Shown: piece by piece, positions 48,238 to 56,397 of the stretch
Position numbering within the stretch: position 1 is the stretch's first letter
Layout: each line of letters opens with the position of its first letter
Assembly (NCBI GenBank): GCA_035344155.1
Contig: DAORAL010000014.1
Coordinates: forward strand, 57,738 to 121,737
Reading direction: 5' to 3'
DNA: 64,000 nucleotides
Source: UBA1845 sp002338715
GTDB lineage: Bacteria > Planctomycetota > Phycisphaerae > UBA1845
Position numbers and translations under genes: made by a program
Notes under the pieces: generated by a model
What the model saw: only the letters and a program-made list of their open reading frames with translations
Database searches by the model: none
Told to the model about the DNA's origin: nothing

Positions 48238-48642
48238 ATGAAGAATCGAGACGCCACGAAAAGCGGACTCTGTGGAGCCGAGCGTGTGGATGCCCGGGCG
48301 GTCGAACAAGCCAAGGCAAATCTCTCAACGGCGATGACACTAAATCGGACGTCGGGCGTATTTAAGGTCTTGGGTCATGCTGGCCGACTGAAGGTGCTTG
48401 AAGCCTTGGATGGACAAGAGCTCTGCGTCTGCGAATTGGCCGAGGTTCTCGGAATGTCGATGTCGGGTATTTCGCAGCAACTTCGTGAGCTACGCAGGCT
48501 CGGTGCGATTGACTTTCGGGTGTCGGGCAAGTTCGCCTATTATCGAATCGAAGACCCGTACTGGTTGGCTCTCGCTCGTTCCGTGACGGAACGGTTGGGG
48601 TCGAGCGATATTCAGGAACAAGTGATAAAGCAAGCAATCTGA
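48238..48642 (+). CDS. ArsR/SmtB-family repressor of the czc operon
   Basis: The 134-residue frame begins at 48238. A GTG at 48286 with GGAG eight bases upstream is an alternative start and gives 118 residues. The fold is ArsR: VFKVLGHAGRLKVLEALDGQ, then ELCVCELAEVLGMSMSGISQ with the metal-binding CVC of helix three, then LRRLGAIDFRVSGKFAYYRI. Cys-Val-Cys is the typical As/Cd/Pb/Zn sensor site of the ArsR/CadC type. By family it leaves the operator when metal binds. It heads an operon that encodes a czc-type pump. Confidence 0.9.
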   Translation: MKNRDATKSGLCGAERVDARAVEQAKANLSTAMTLNRTSGVFKVLGHAGRLKVLEALDGQELCVCELAEVLGMSMSGISQQLRELRRLGAIDFRVSGKFAYYRIEDPYWLALARSVTERLGSSDIQEQVIKQAI

Positions 48643-48986
48643 TGCGGATTTTGTTACTCCTTACCGCCGTTTGGGGCCTTTGGGCATCCCCCGTTCTCTG
48701 CGAGAGCGGTCTGCTTAAGGCGTGCTGTGAACAGAGCAGCTCCGAGGATTGCGAAACCGATTGTGAATGCGACGGATGTGTTGAGCTCTGCAATGCACGG
48801 GTAACCAAGCCATCAAGTGGCTCGGAGCTTCCCGATTTATCGGCGGCGCATCTCGTCGCAACGCTGCCGCCTTTTGCTTCCGCATATGCCGATGGCCAGT
48901 GGTCTGGGTTCCTTGACCGCGCTGCCACAGGACTTTGGAATACAAACCTCCCCTTCCCTGTCAGCGACCGACCGCTCCTGGTCTGA
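48642..48986 (+). CDS. Small secreted Cys-rich protein
   Basis: The ATG overlaps the ArsR stop (TGATG). The 114-residue protein has a signal segment (RILLLLTAVWGLWASPVLC) followed by eight Cys in about 35 residues (KACCEQSSSEDCETDCECDG, then CVELC). The rest is Pro/Ala-rich and has no known fold. The Cys cluster should bind soft metals such as Cd, Zn or Cu, and the place in the operon between the regulator and the pump genes supports that. I know no named family. Confidence 0.7.
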   Translation: MRILLLLTAVWGLWASPVLCESGLLKACCEQSSSEDCETDCECDGCVELCNARVTKPSSGSELPDLSAAHLVATLPPFASAYADGQWSGFLDRAATGLWNTNLPFPVSDRPLLV

Positions 48987-49102
48987 TTCGTTCATCACGT
49001 CAACTTCGTGTGTCTCAGGCGGGCCGTCTCGACGCGGCCGTCTGTTGGTGTGATGTCGCCACTCTTTTTTGGCCGGAAGTGAATCAGGCAGGGAATCAAT
49101 TC

Positions 49103-50596
49103 ATGAAGCGTAAACGCGTTATCGCGTTGTCCACATGTGCGGTTGGTGTCATTCTCGGCGGCTGTGCCACGGTGCAACCGCGGATGGATTACGCACGCGT
49201 GGCGGAGCGAGTCACTGAAGCCACCGGAGTCAGCAACGTGTATCGGCCGGATGAGGACGAGCAATCCTTGGCCTTGGTGAACGAGCGTCTCGCCGACGAC
49301 CTGAGCGTTGACGATGCGGTCACCATCGCCCTGCTCAACAACCCAACGCTTCAAGCGTCGTTCTTCCGTGTGGGCATGGCCCGTGCAGATGCGGTGCAGG
49401 CTGGGCTGCTGTCGAACCCGAGTCTCGGCGTTTCGTTGCGTCTGCCTGCGGGTGGTGGCCTGAGCAATGTTGAAGCGAATTTGGCCCAAAACATTGCTGA
49501 GCTCTGGCAGATTCCACTACGCAAACAGGCTGCCGAGCGTTCAATCAATGCGGCTATCCTCAACGTGGCTCGTCAAGCTGCCGTGCTTGCAACCGATACG
49601 AAGCGTGCCTATTTCGCAGCAGTTCAAGCAAAAGAACTGCACGATGTTGTGCAAGAGAATCTGAATGTTGCGACCCGGTTGTCCCAATTGGCCATTGAGC
49701 GAAGGGACGCAGGGGCATCAACTCAGATTGAGGTGAACCTTGCCCGCACGGCGGTGATTGAGGCAGAACTTCAAGCAGAAACCACCCAACTCGCAGCGGA
49801 CAACGCCCTTCGTGAACTCGCAACTCTGTTGGGTCTATCGAATCGGGCATCGGAATTGCAGCTTGCGGATGCGTTGCCGGACGTGCCGGATAAGCCCCTC
49901 AGCGAAGATGCACTCATGCGGATGGCGAAAGCGTCACGCCTTGACGTCGCTGCTGCCCGGCAATTGGTGAATGCGGCGGAGGCCCGTCTTCGCACGGAGC
50001 ATCGAAAGGTATTCAAGTCTGTCAAGCTCGGCGTGTCCTTGGAACGGGAAGCTCGGAAGTCGCAAGGTAGTCGGGACGTCCTCACGGATACGGCCCGTGC
50101 ATCGGTGGCCAACGGAGGTCTCACGGCTCCAGAGATTCAGCCACGTTCCGAGCGTGACACCGACACAGGTTTTGTGATTGGTCCGTCGCTCAGTCTTGAA
50201 CTTCCCATCTTCGACCAGAACCAGGCTCAGATTGCCAACGCAAGATTCGCCTATCAGCAGGCGAAGAAATCGCTCGATGCCTTGGAGCGTCGGTTGGTGC
50301 AGCAGGTTCATGGGGCACTAGACCGTGTGGAGACGAACTGGCGACTCGTGCGGATGTATCGCGACCGTTCACTTCCGCTTGCCGAGGAAAACCTCGAGCT
50401 CTCGCAGGAAGCGTATCGGTTAGGGCGGGCATCGTTTCTTTCGGTGCTGGAGGCTCAGAGGTTCTTGCTGTCCAGCCGTCGGGACTATGTGACGGCCCTC
50501 GGCCAGGCTGCACGCACGCTTCCAGAAATGGAGCAGGTCGTCGGGCTTCCGCTTGCAGACTTCGTTGCAGAGACAAACTCGGGAGACGGTTCATGA
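49103..50596 (+). CDS. czcC: CzcC-type TolC-family outer-membrane efflux lipoprotein
   Basis: The ATG at 49103 gives 497 residues with lipobox ILGGC; the open frame reaches 48935, overlapping the Cys-rich gene. The two TolC repeats are clear: ALLNNPTLQASFFRVGMARA and DAVQAGLLSNPSLGVSLRLP in the first, VIGPSLSLELPIFDQNQAQI and ARFAYQQAKKSLDALERRL in the second. It forms the outer-membrane part of the CzcCBA complex. It resembles the partial protein at the left window edge more than it does cusC at 13408-15015. Its stop overlaps the next small lipoprotein gene. Confidence 0.92.
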   Translation: MKRKRVIALSTCAVGVILGGCATVQPRMDYARVAERVTEATGVSNVYRPDEDEQSLALVNERLADDLSVDDAVTIALLNNPTLQASFFRVGMARADAVQAGLLSNPSLGVSLRLPAGGGLSNVEANLAQNIAELWQIPLRKQAAERSINAAILNVARQAAVLATDTKRAYFAAVQAKELHDVVQENLNVATRLSQLAIERRDAGASTQIEVNLARTAVIEAELQAETTQLAADNALRELATLLGLSNRASELQLADALPDVPDKPLSEDALMRMAKASRLDVAAARQLVNAAEARLRTEHRKVFKSVKLGVSLEREARKSQGSRDVLTDTARASVANGGLTAPEIQPRSERDTDTGFVIGPSLSLELPIFDQNQAQIANARFAYQQAKKSLDALERRLVQQVHGALDRVETNWRLVRMYRDRSLPLAEENLELSQEAYRLGRASFLSVLEAQRFLLSSRRDYVTALGQAARTLPEMEQVVGLPLADFVAETNSGDGS

Positions 50597-50742
50597 ATAG
50601 ACAGTGGAGACGAACAGTAGTGTTGATACTCGGCGGCGTTTCGATGTTGGCGACTGGCGGCTGCCAAGCGTCAGAGAACAACGTGCTTGGTCAGTTTGTC
50701 TGCGACTTCGCACGAAACGCACTTGCCGCGTTCTTGTTCTGA
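50593..50742 (+). CDS. Small lipoprotein (49 residues)
   Basis: The ATG overlaps the czcC stop as ATGA. The product has a basic start, a hydrophobic segment and the lipobox TGGC (VVLILGGVSMLATGGCQASE), then only 28 residues (NNVLGQFVCDFARNALAAFL). The mature part contains one Cys and could form an amphipathic helix. It lies between czcC and czcB. I know no named family; a small helper of the pump is a fair guess. Confidence 0.6.
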   Translation: MNRQWRRTVVLILGGVSMLATGGCQASENNVLGQFVCDFARNALAAFLF

Positions 50743-50779
50743 TTGGTGACCCCCTTCAGGGCGATGAGGAGATAGAGCT

Positions 50780-52396
50780 ATGAAACAGAGAAGCAATTAC
50801 GCCGTTGTTGTGACGGTAATGGTCATGGTCGGCGGAGGTCTTTCTTGGCGAGTGCTTGCCGAAGAACCCGCTTCCAAAGACATGTGTGCAGAGCATCCTG
50901 TGGCAGAAGCGATTTGTCCGTTTTGCCATCCAGAATTGATTAAGGAGCACGGTTTTTGTTCCGGGCACGGTGTGCCTGAAGCGCTGTGCACCACTTGCCG
51001 CCCGTCGTTGGTGGAAGCGTTCAAGGCTGAGGGCGATTGGTGTGCCGAGCACGGAGTGCCCGAGTCTCAGTGTGAGGCCTGCCACCCGGGCATCAAGGAG
51101 CGTTGGCAACAAGCCGACTCGACGACGAAGAAACGCGACGCGGGCCGATTGTGGTGCAGGGAGCACGATGTCTATGAAGACGAGTGCTTCATATGTCACC
51201 CGGAGCTAAAGAACGCCTCTGGAAAGCCAAGCTCGGGGGAACTCATGTGCAATGAGCACCGTGTTCCGGAGAGAGAATGTGGGATTTGCCAGCCCCACCT
51301 TGCCCCTGGATTAAAGCCAGGTGAGAGCCTCAAGGTCCGAACGGTGTCGCCCGACTCGGCTGCGAGGGCCGGTATTCGCACGGAGAATCCGACACTCAGC
51401 GAAGTCTCTCCCCATGTAAAGGTGTTGGGTGAGGTTCGCTACAACCAGAACCGTCTGGCTCGCATTACACCACTTGCCGCAGGCGTCGTTCAGCGAGTGC
51501 TCGTTGACGTTGGCCAGGTGGTCAAGGCCGGAGACGTGCTAGTGGAAATCGCCTCGTCTGATGTGGCCGAAGCCAAGCGTGATTACGTGGTGGCGATGAT
51601 GGACGAACACTTGAAGGAGTTGGCCTATGACCGCGAAAAGCAAATGCTTGCGAAGGCCATCTCACCGGAGCAAAACTTTCAGCAAGCCGAATCTGAGCAT
51701 GAGCGGGCGAAGATTGTTCGGATGACGGCTCGGCAGCGGCTTGCGAATTTGGGATTTACGGACGAGGAAATCGCTCGAATCGAAGAAACGAAATCAAGCT
51801 CATCACTGCTCGTCGTGCGAGCTCCATATGCTGGCACGCTTGTTGAGCGTGCTGCGGTGGTGGGCGAGGCCGTCGAACCGGGCAAGGCACTCTTTACGCT
51901 GGCTGACCTCTCGACGATGTGGGTCGAGCTTGCGGTACCCGAAGGTCAGGCAAGTCGTGTAAAGACCGGGCTGCCCGTTCGGGCCACGTTTCAGGGTCTT
52001 GGAGATGAGGAAGTCGCGGGCGAACTCACATGGGTGCATTCACAGGTGGACAAACGGACACGCCTTATCAAGGCCCGGGCTGAGGTGCCGAATTTAGACG
52101 GCCAGCTTCGCGACGGCATGTTCGGCGAGGTACGGGTCATCCTGGGAGAAGACATTTCGACGCTTCGGATTCCCAAGGAGTCGGTACAACGCATTGAGCA
52201 GAAACCCTATGTGCTCGTAAGGACAGCCGATGACCTTTTTGACCTGCGTCGCGTGGTCGTCGGTGAGCGAAACGGCAAGACGGTTGAAATCGTGAGCGGC
52301 ATTCAGTTGGCGGATGCCGTCGTGGTGGACGGTGCGTTCATCATGAAATCGGAGTTTTTCAAGTCGCGGCTTGGTGCAGGTTGCGTTGATGATTAA
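50780..52396 (+). CDS. czcB: CzcB-type periplasmic adaptor with five N-terminal Cys/His repeats
   Basis: The 538-residue protein has GGAG eight bases before its ATG and a signal/anchor helix (VVVTVMVMVGGGLSW). From about residue 36 to 180 it has five copies of a unit Cxx(E/G)HxVxExxCxxC: CAEHPVAEAICPFC, CSGHGVPEALCTTC, CAEHGVPESQCEAC, CREHDVYEDECFIC and CNEHRVPERECGIC. Then comes the membrane-fusion body (SPHVKVLGEVRYNQNRLARI, YAGTLVERAAVVGEAVEPGK, LADLSTMWVELAVPEGQASR). By family it links CzcA with CzcC. Each repeat offers one His and three Cys, a good zinc-type site, so the adaptor may collect metal ions for the pump. I do not recall this repeat from a named family. Confidence 0.92.
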   Translation: MKQRSNYAVVVTVMVMVGGGLSWRVLAEEPASKDMCAEHPVAEAICPFCHPELIKEHGFCSGHGVPEALCTTCRPSLVEAFKAEGDWCAEHGVPESQCEACHPGIKERWQQADSTTKKRDAGRLWCREHDVYEDECFICHPELKNASGKPSSGELMCNEHRVPERECGICQPHLAPGLKPGESLKVRTVSPDSAARAGIRTENPTLSEVSPHVKVLGEVRYNQNRLARITPLAAGVVQRVLVDVGQVVKAGDVLVEIASSDVAEAKRDYVVAMMDEHLKELAYDREKQMLAKAISPEQNFQQAESEHERAKIVRMTARQRLANLGFTDEEIARIEETKSSSSLLVVRAPYAGTLVERAAVVGEAVEPGKALFTLADLSTMWVELAVPEGQASRVKTGLPVRATFQGLGDEEVAGELTWVHSQVDKRTRLIKARAEVPNLDGQLRDGMFGEVRVILGEDISTLRIPKESVQRIEQKPYVLVRTADDLFDLRRVVVGERNGKTVEIVSGIQLADAVVVDGAFIMKSEFFKSRLGAGCVDD

Positions 52397-52408
52397 CGAG
52401 AGTGTGCG

Positions 52409-55400
52409 ATGAATCGTCTTGTAGAGTTTGCCTTCAAAAATCGTCTGCTGGTCATGCTGCTCTTCGCCGTCTGCATGGGCGTTGGCGTGTGGCGTCTGCT
52501 CAATATCCCCGTAGACGCGTTTCCCGACACGACCCCGGTTCAGGTGCAGATAAACACAGTGGCTCCTGCACTGAACGCGGAGGAAATCGAGCAACAGATT
52601 ACGCTTCAGGTGGAGCTCTCCATCGGCGGACTGCCTGGGTTGGAAAGCGTCCGGTCTATTTCGAAGTTCGGCCTTTCACAAGTCGTTGCCGTATTCGATG
52701 ACGAATCGAGCATTACGGATGCCCGGCAATACGTATCGGAACGGCTGGCAGCGGTTGAGCTTCCCGAAGGCATCGGCCGTCCCGAGCTTGGGCCGATTGC
52801 CACCGGCCTGGGAGAGATTTTCCATTACGTCCTCCGTTCGAGCGACCCGAATCGCACGCTTGAAGAACTTCGCACGCTTCACGATTGGGTGGTCAAACCG
52901 GAGCTTCGCAAAGTGCCCGGCGTTGCGGAGGTCAACTCCTGGGGCGGCAAGGAAAAGCAATTTCACGTCGTGGTTTCCCCTGATGCTCTTCTCAAGTATG
53001 ACCTGACGCTCGGCGATGTCTTTCGCACGCTCGAAGAGAACAACCACAACGTCGGCGGTGGACAGGTTGTCTCAGGCGGTGAGTCACGGCTCGTGCATGG
53101 TCTCGGCCGAGTGTCCAGCATCGAGGAAATTGAGAACATCGTGCTCGTGGCCTATGAAGGCACGCCGGTGCGAATTCGAGACATCGCCGACGTGCGGATT
53201 GGCCACGAAATCCGCCGGGGCGTGGTCACTTCCTCCGGCGAGGGAGAAGCCGTGCTCGGCCTGGCGTTCATGCTCATGGGCGAGAACAGCAAGGTGGTCA
53301 CGGAAGCATTGAAGGAGCGGCTGGAAGGCGTCAAAAAGTCGTTGCCGGAAGACGTTCAGGTGGACATTGCCTATGACCGAACCGAACTGGTGGGAGAAGT
53401 CATCGGCACCGTGGAGCACAACCTGGCCGCCGGTGCCATCCTCGTAATGGTCGTGCTGTTTGTGCTGCTTGGAAACGTGCGAGCGGGCATTCTTGTTGCG
53501 GTGACCATTCCGATGGCAATGCTCTTTGCAGTGCTCGGGATGGCGGAGTTTTCCATCGCGGCAAGTCTGCTTAGCCTCGGTGCCATCGACTTCGGAATCA
53601 TCGTGGACGGCTCGGTCGTCATGACCGAAGCAAATCTTCGTTCGCTCGCGACGCGACAGCACAAACTCGGCCGCACACTTACCGCGGATGAACGGATGTC
53701 GGTAGTCCTAGAGTCGAGTCGCCAAGTCGTTCGCCCCATCATCTTCGGCATGGGCATTATCTGTGTGGTGTTCTTCCCGATTCTGACCCTGGAGGGCATC
53801 GAAGGAAAACTGTTTCGTCCGATGGCCTGGACGTTCATTTTTGCGTTGTTGGGGGCGTTGTTGGTCGCGGTGTTCCTCTCTCCCATCATGGGCTACTACC
53901 TTCTTCCGCGAAAAGTGAGCGAGAAGGAAGGATTCGTTGCCCGCGTGCTGAACGCGGTCTATGGTGCATGTCTCTCGCTGGCAGTGAAGCTTCGGAGCTT
54001 TGTTCTTGTCGGGGTCGTGGCATTGCTCGTCGCGACGGGGTTCCTCGCTTCAAGGCTCGGCGGCGAGTTCATCCCCCGATTGAGTGAAGGCTCTACGGTT
54101 ATCAATACGATTCGCCTTGCTGGCGTCTCGATTGAGGAGTCGGTTCGCTACAACACCCGCATCGAGCAACTGCTTCTTGAGAATTTCCCCGATGAGATTC
54201 GGCACGTCTGGAGCCGAGTTGGAACCGCCGAAGTCGCCACCGACCCGATGGGCATTGAACTCACCGATATTTTCATCTCACTGACACCTCGTGAGACTTG
54301 GACGAAATCGAGCACCCAGGCCGAGCTTGTCGCTCTGATGCAGGAAGCGGTGGCCGGTCTTCCGGGACTCAACATGGTGTTCACGCAGCCCATTGAGATG
54401 CGGATGAACGAAATGATTTCTGGCATTCGATCCGACTTAGGCATCAAGATTTACGGCGACGATTTCGAGGAGCTTGTGCGGTTGGGAAACCGCGTGCAAG
54501 AGATTCTACTCGATATTGACGGGGCATCGGACATTGCCGTTGACCAAATGACGGGCCAGCCGACGCTTCGTATCAGGGTGGACCAGAATCAAATCGGACG
54601 CTACGGCATACCCGCAAAGAATGTGCTCGATTTCATCGAAACGGTTGGCACGCGTAGAGTCGGCGAAATCTTTGAAGGGCAACGCAAATTCCCACTCGTC
54701 GTGCGGTTGCCGGATGCGTATCGGGCAGACAGTGAGCTTCTGGCCGGCACCCTTATTCCAACGGAGATTGGCCCCACCGTTCCGCTTCAAAACGTCGCTC
54801 AGGTCCGTGACGTGGAAGGCGTTTCAACCATTAACCGAGAGTGGAGCCGGCGGCTTCTTCGCGTGCAGTGCAACGTCGTGAGTCGGGACATGGCGTCGTT
54901 TGTCGAGGAAGCCAAGAAACGTGTTGACGATGAACTCAAACTGCCGACGGGGTACGTTATCGATTGGGGCGGTCAGTTTGAGAACCTGGAACGTGCGAGA
55001 GTGCGGCTTGGTTTAGTTGTTCCGCTTACGCTCGCCATCGTGTTCTTTTTGCTGTATTTCAGCCTCAATGACCTGCGAGACGTATTGCTAATCTACACGG
55101 GGATTCCGTTTGCGGCCGTGGGCGGCGTGTTGGCCCTTTGGCATCGCGGGATGCCGTTTAGCGTGAGTGCGGCGGTAGGCTTCATTGCCCTTGCCGGCAT
55201 CGCGGTTCTCAATGGCCAGATACTCGTATCAGCCATTCGCTCGTTTCGAGAGAACGAGCTTTCTCTCGCTGAAGCTGTAGTCGCTGCGGCAAAGCAGCGG
55301 CTCCGGCCGGTACTCGCGACCGGCATCACGGATGCGGTTGGATTCATACCGATGGCGATTTCAACCGGCGTGGGTGCGGAAGTGCAGCGTCCGCTGGCGA

Positions 55401-55585
55401 CGGTCGTCATCGGCGGGATTCTCACTTCGACACTGCTTACGTTGTTGGTCCTGCCACTGCTTTATCAAGTGTTCGGGCGAAAGAGAATCGCAACCGAGCA
55501 ACCGGCAGAAATACCGGTCCAGAATGACTCGGTGCCAGAGCCAGCGAGTGTTGCTGCAGCCTCCTCGGTTGGAGGCGGTTCATGA
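52409..55585 (+). CDS. czcA: CzcA-type divalent-metal RND efflux pump
   Basis: The 1058-residue length is normal for heavy-metal RND pumps. Helix four reads GAIDFGIIVDGSVVMTEAN, with Asp, Asp and Glu in the spacing DFGIIVDG...E that, as far as I recall, characterises CzcA proton/divalent-metal pumps (D402, D408, E415 in Cupriavidus CzcA). The pump at 7258-11184 lacks two of these. Other motifs include FPDTTPVQVQINTVAPALNA, LGGEFIPRLSEGS and ATGITDAVGFIPMAISTGVG. It exports Zn, Cd or Co with CzcB and CzcC. The start of a 15-codon frame overlaps its stop and leads to the next gene. Confidence 0.94.
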   Translation: MNRLVEFAFKNRLLVMLLFAVCMGVGVWRLLNIPVDAFPDTTPVQVQINTVAPALNAEEIEQQITLQVELSIGGLPGLESVRSISKFGLSQVVAVFDDESSITDARQYVSERLAAVELPEGIGRPELGPIATGLGEIFHYVLRSSDPNRTLEELRTLHDWVVKPELRKVPGVAEVNSWGGKEKQFHVVVSPDALLKYDLTLGDVFRTLEENNHNVGGGQVVSGGESRLVHGLGRVSSIEEIENIVLVAYEGTPVRIRDIADVRIGHEIRRGVVTSSGEGEAVLGLAFMLMGENSKVVTEALKERLEGVKKSLPEDVQVDIAYDRTELVGEVIGTVEHNLAAGAILVMVVLFVLLGNVRAGILVAVTIPMAMLFAVLGMAEFSIAASLLSLGAIDFGIIVDGSVVMTEANLRSLATRQHKLGRTLTADERMSVVLESSRQVVRPIIFGMGIICVVFFPILTLEGIEGKLFRPMAWTFIFALLGALLVAVFLSPIMGYYLLPRKVSEKEGFVARVLNAVYGACLSLAVKLRSFVLVGVVALLVATGFLASRLGGEFIPRLSEGSTVINTIRLAGVSIEESVRYNTRIEQLLLENFPDEIRHVWSRVGTAEVATDPMGIELTDIFISLTPRETWTKSSTQAELVALMQEAVAGLPGLNMVFTQPIEMRMNEMISGIRSDLGIKIYGDDFEELVRLGNRVQEILLDIDGASDIAVDQMTGQPTLRIRVDQNQIGRYGIPAKNVLDFIETVGTRRVGEIFEGQRKFPLVVRLPDAYRADSELLAGTLIPTEIGPTVPLQNVAQVRDVEGVSTINREWSRRLLRVQCNVVSRDMASFVEEAKKRVDDELKLPTGYVIDWGGQFENLERARVRLGLVVPLTLAIVFFLLYFSLNDLRDVLLIYTGIPFAAVGGVLALWHRGMPFSVSAAVGFIALAGIAVLNGQILVSAIRSFRENELSLAEAVVAAAKQRLRPVLATGITDAVGFIPMAISTGVGAEVQRPLATVVIGGILTSTLLTLLVLPLLYQVFGRKRIATEQPAEIPVQNDSVPEPASVAAASSVGGGS

Positions 55586-55625
55586 AACTGGTCAGCAAGA
55601 CCTCTGATTTAGGGGAGTATAGACG

Positions 55626-55846
55626 ATGAATCGTAAGACCCAAAACCTACGCGTTGCAAACAAGCAGCGTTGGTATTGTGTAGCCTTATCCTCAGCATTT
55701 CGGGATGCGGCTGTTCCGGGCCTCATGAACACTACGCTTCGCATGTCGATTGCGAAGAGATGGACTGCAGAGACCAGATTCGCCCAGACAAAAGGGACTC
55801 TGCGACGTTCGGAGGACCGATGCGCACTTTGGTAGAGACGAGATGA
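55626..55846 (+). pseudogene. Frameshifted small Cys/His lipoprotein gene of the czc operon
   Basis: An ATG at 55626 (GGGGAG upstream) begins MNRKTQNLRVANKQ in one frame. The continuing coding sense is in another: QAALVLCSLILSISGCGCSG, with a lipobox, then HEHYASHVDCEEMDC, ending at a TGA (55844-55846) that overlaps the next start as ATGA. The shift lies about 55640-55665 and equals a net loss of one base (or gain of two). In frame A alone the product would be a 69-residue protein without a signal. A recent mutation or a sequencing error could explain this. The restored protein would be about 73 residues and metal-binding in look. Confidence 0.55.
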
Positions 55847-56046
55847 AGGAGCGACCGGAATTGCGAAAGACGACCTTTCAAGTAGCGGGCATGGACTGCC
55901 CCGACGAGATCGCGGAGCTGCGCGAGCGCCTGGCTGACGTTGAAGGGATTGGCGAGTTGTCGTTCAATCTGATGCAGTCATCAATGACGGTTGATCATGA
56001 TCCCACTCTGGTTCAGGATCAGGAAACCGTAGGATTCTTCGTTTAG
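55843..56046 (+). pseudogene. cadA: Truncated Zn/Cd P-type ATPase: only the N-terminal HMA domain remains
   Basis: The 67-codon frame, coupled to the preceding gene by ATGA, reads TTFQVAGMDCPDEIAELRER, then GIGELSFNLMQSSMTVDHDP. This is a heavy-metal-associated (HMA) domain with the MDCxxE form typical of ZntA/CadA ATPases. It stops after LVQDQETVGFF at 56046, where such ATPases would continue for 600 or more residues. No membrane helices or DKTG motif follow in any frame. The unrelated cassette begins 350 bases on. I infer the ATPase gene was cut by insertion of that cassette. Confidence 0.75.
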
Positions 56047-56397
56047 GAGCAGAGGGCAGGAACATCGGGCCGGACGGTAGAGCGGCATCGCATGGCCGTG
56101 TCGAGGCTAAGATCAGGTCTGACGGGGCTAAACGGCGAGTAGGTCGCTTGGACCTGGGATATCAGCAGAAATGCCCGGGGCTTTTGCCTCTTTCGTTCGG
56201 ACTGAGCTGCGGAGACGCAAACTGCTTGCACCGGGGGTCCGGTTCGAACGGCTAGTGAGGGGTCTTTGAACCGCCAGATTCGCTGGTGGAGGCACTGGCC
56301 TTGGGTATACTGTAGCGCTTGCTTGGTTGCGATGGTTTCTTGACGCCCGCTCATGCAGCGGTTTGGCTGGGATGCGCGAGAATAGGTATGGAGTGCC
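56047..56397. other. Junction and leader region of the cassette
   Basis: No gene is visible. A TATACT at about 56308-56313 could be a -10 element, but no good -35 stands at 17 bases. GGAG precedes the first cassette ATG (56398). I found no terminal inverted repeat, integrase gene or tRNA at this edge, although it should hold the insertion boundary. Confidence 0.35.

Noticed and set aside
53084..53889. Long minus-strand frames inside czcA
   Set aside because: They lie opposite a clear RND pump with conserved motifs and have no domain or start of their own.
56236..56260. GGTTCGAAC, like a tRNA T-loop, at the cassette edge
   Set aside because: The flanking bases do not form a T-stem or acceptor stem on either strand.
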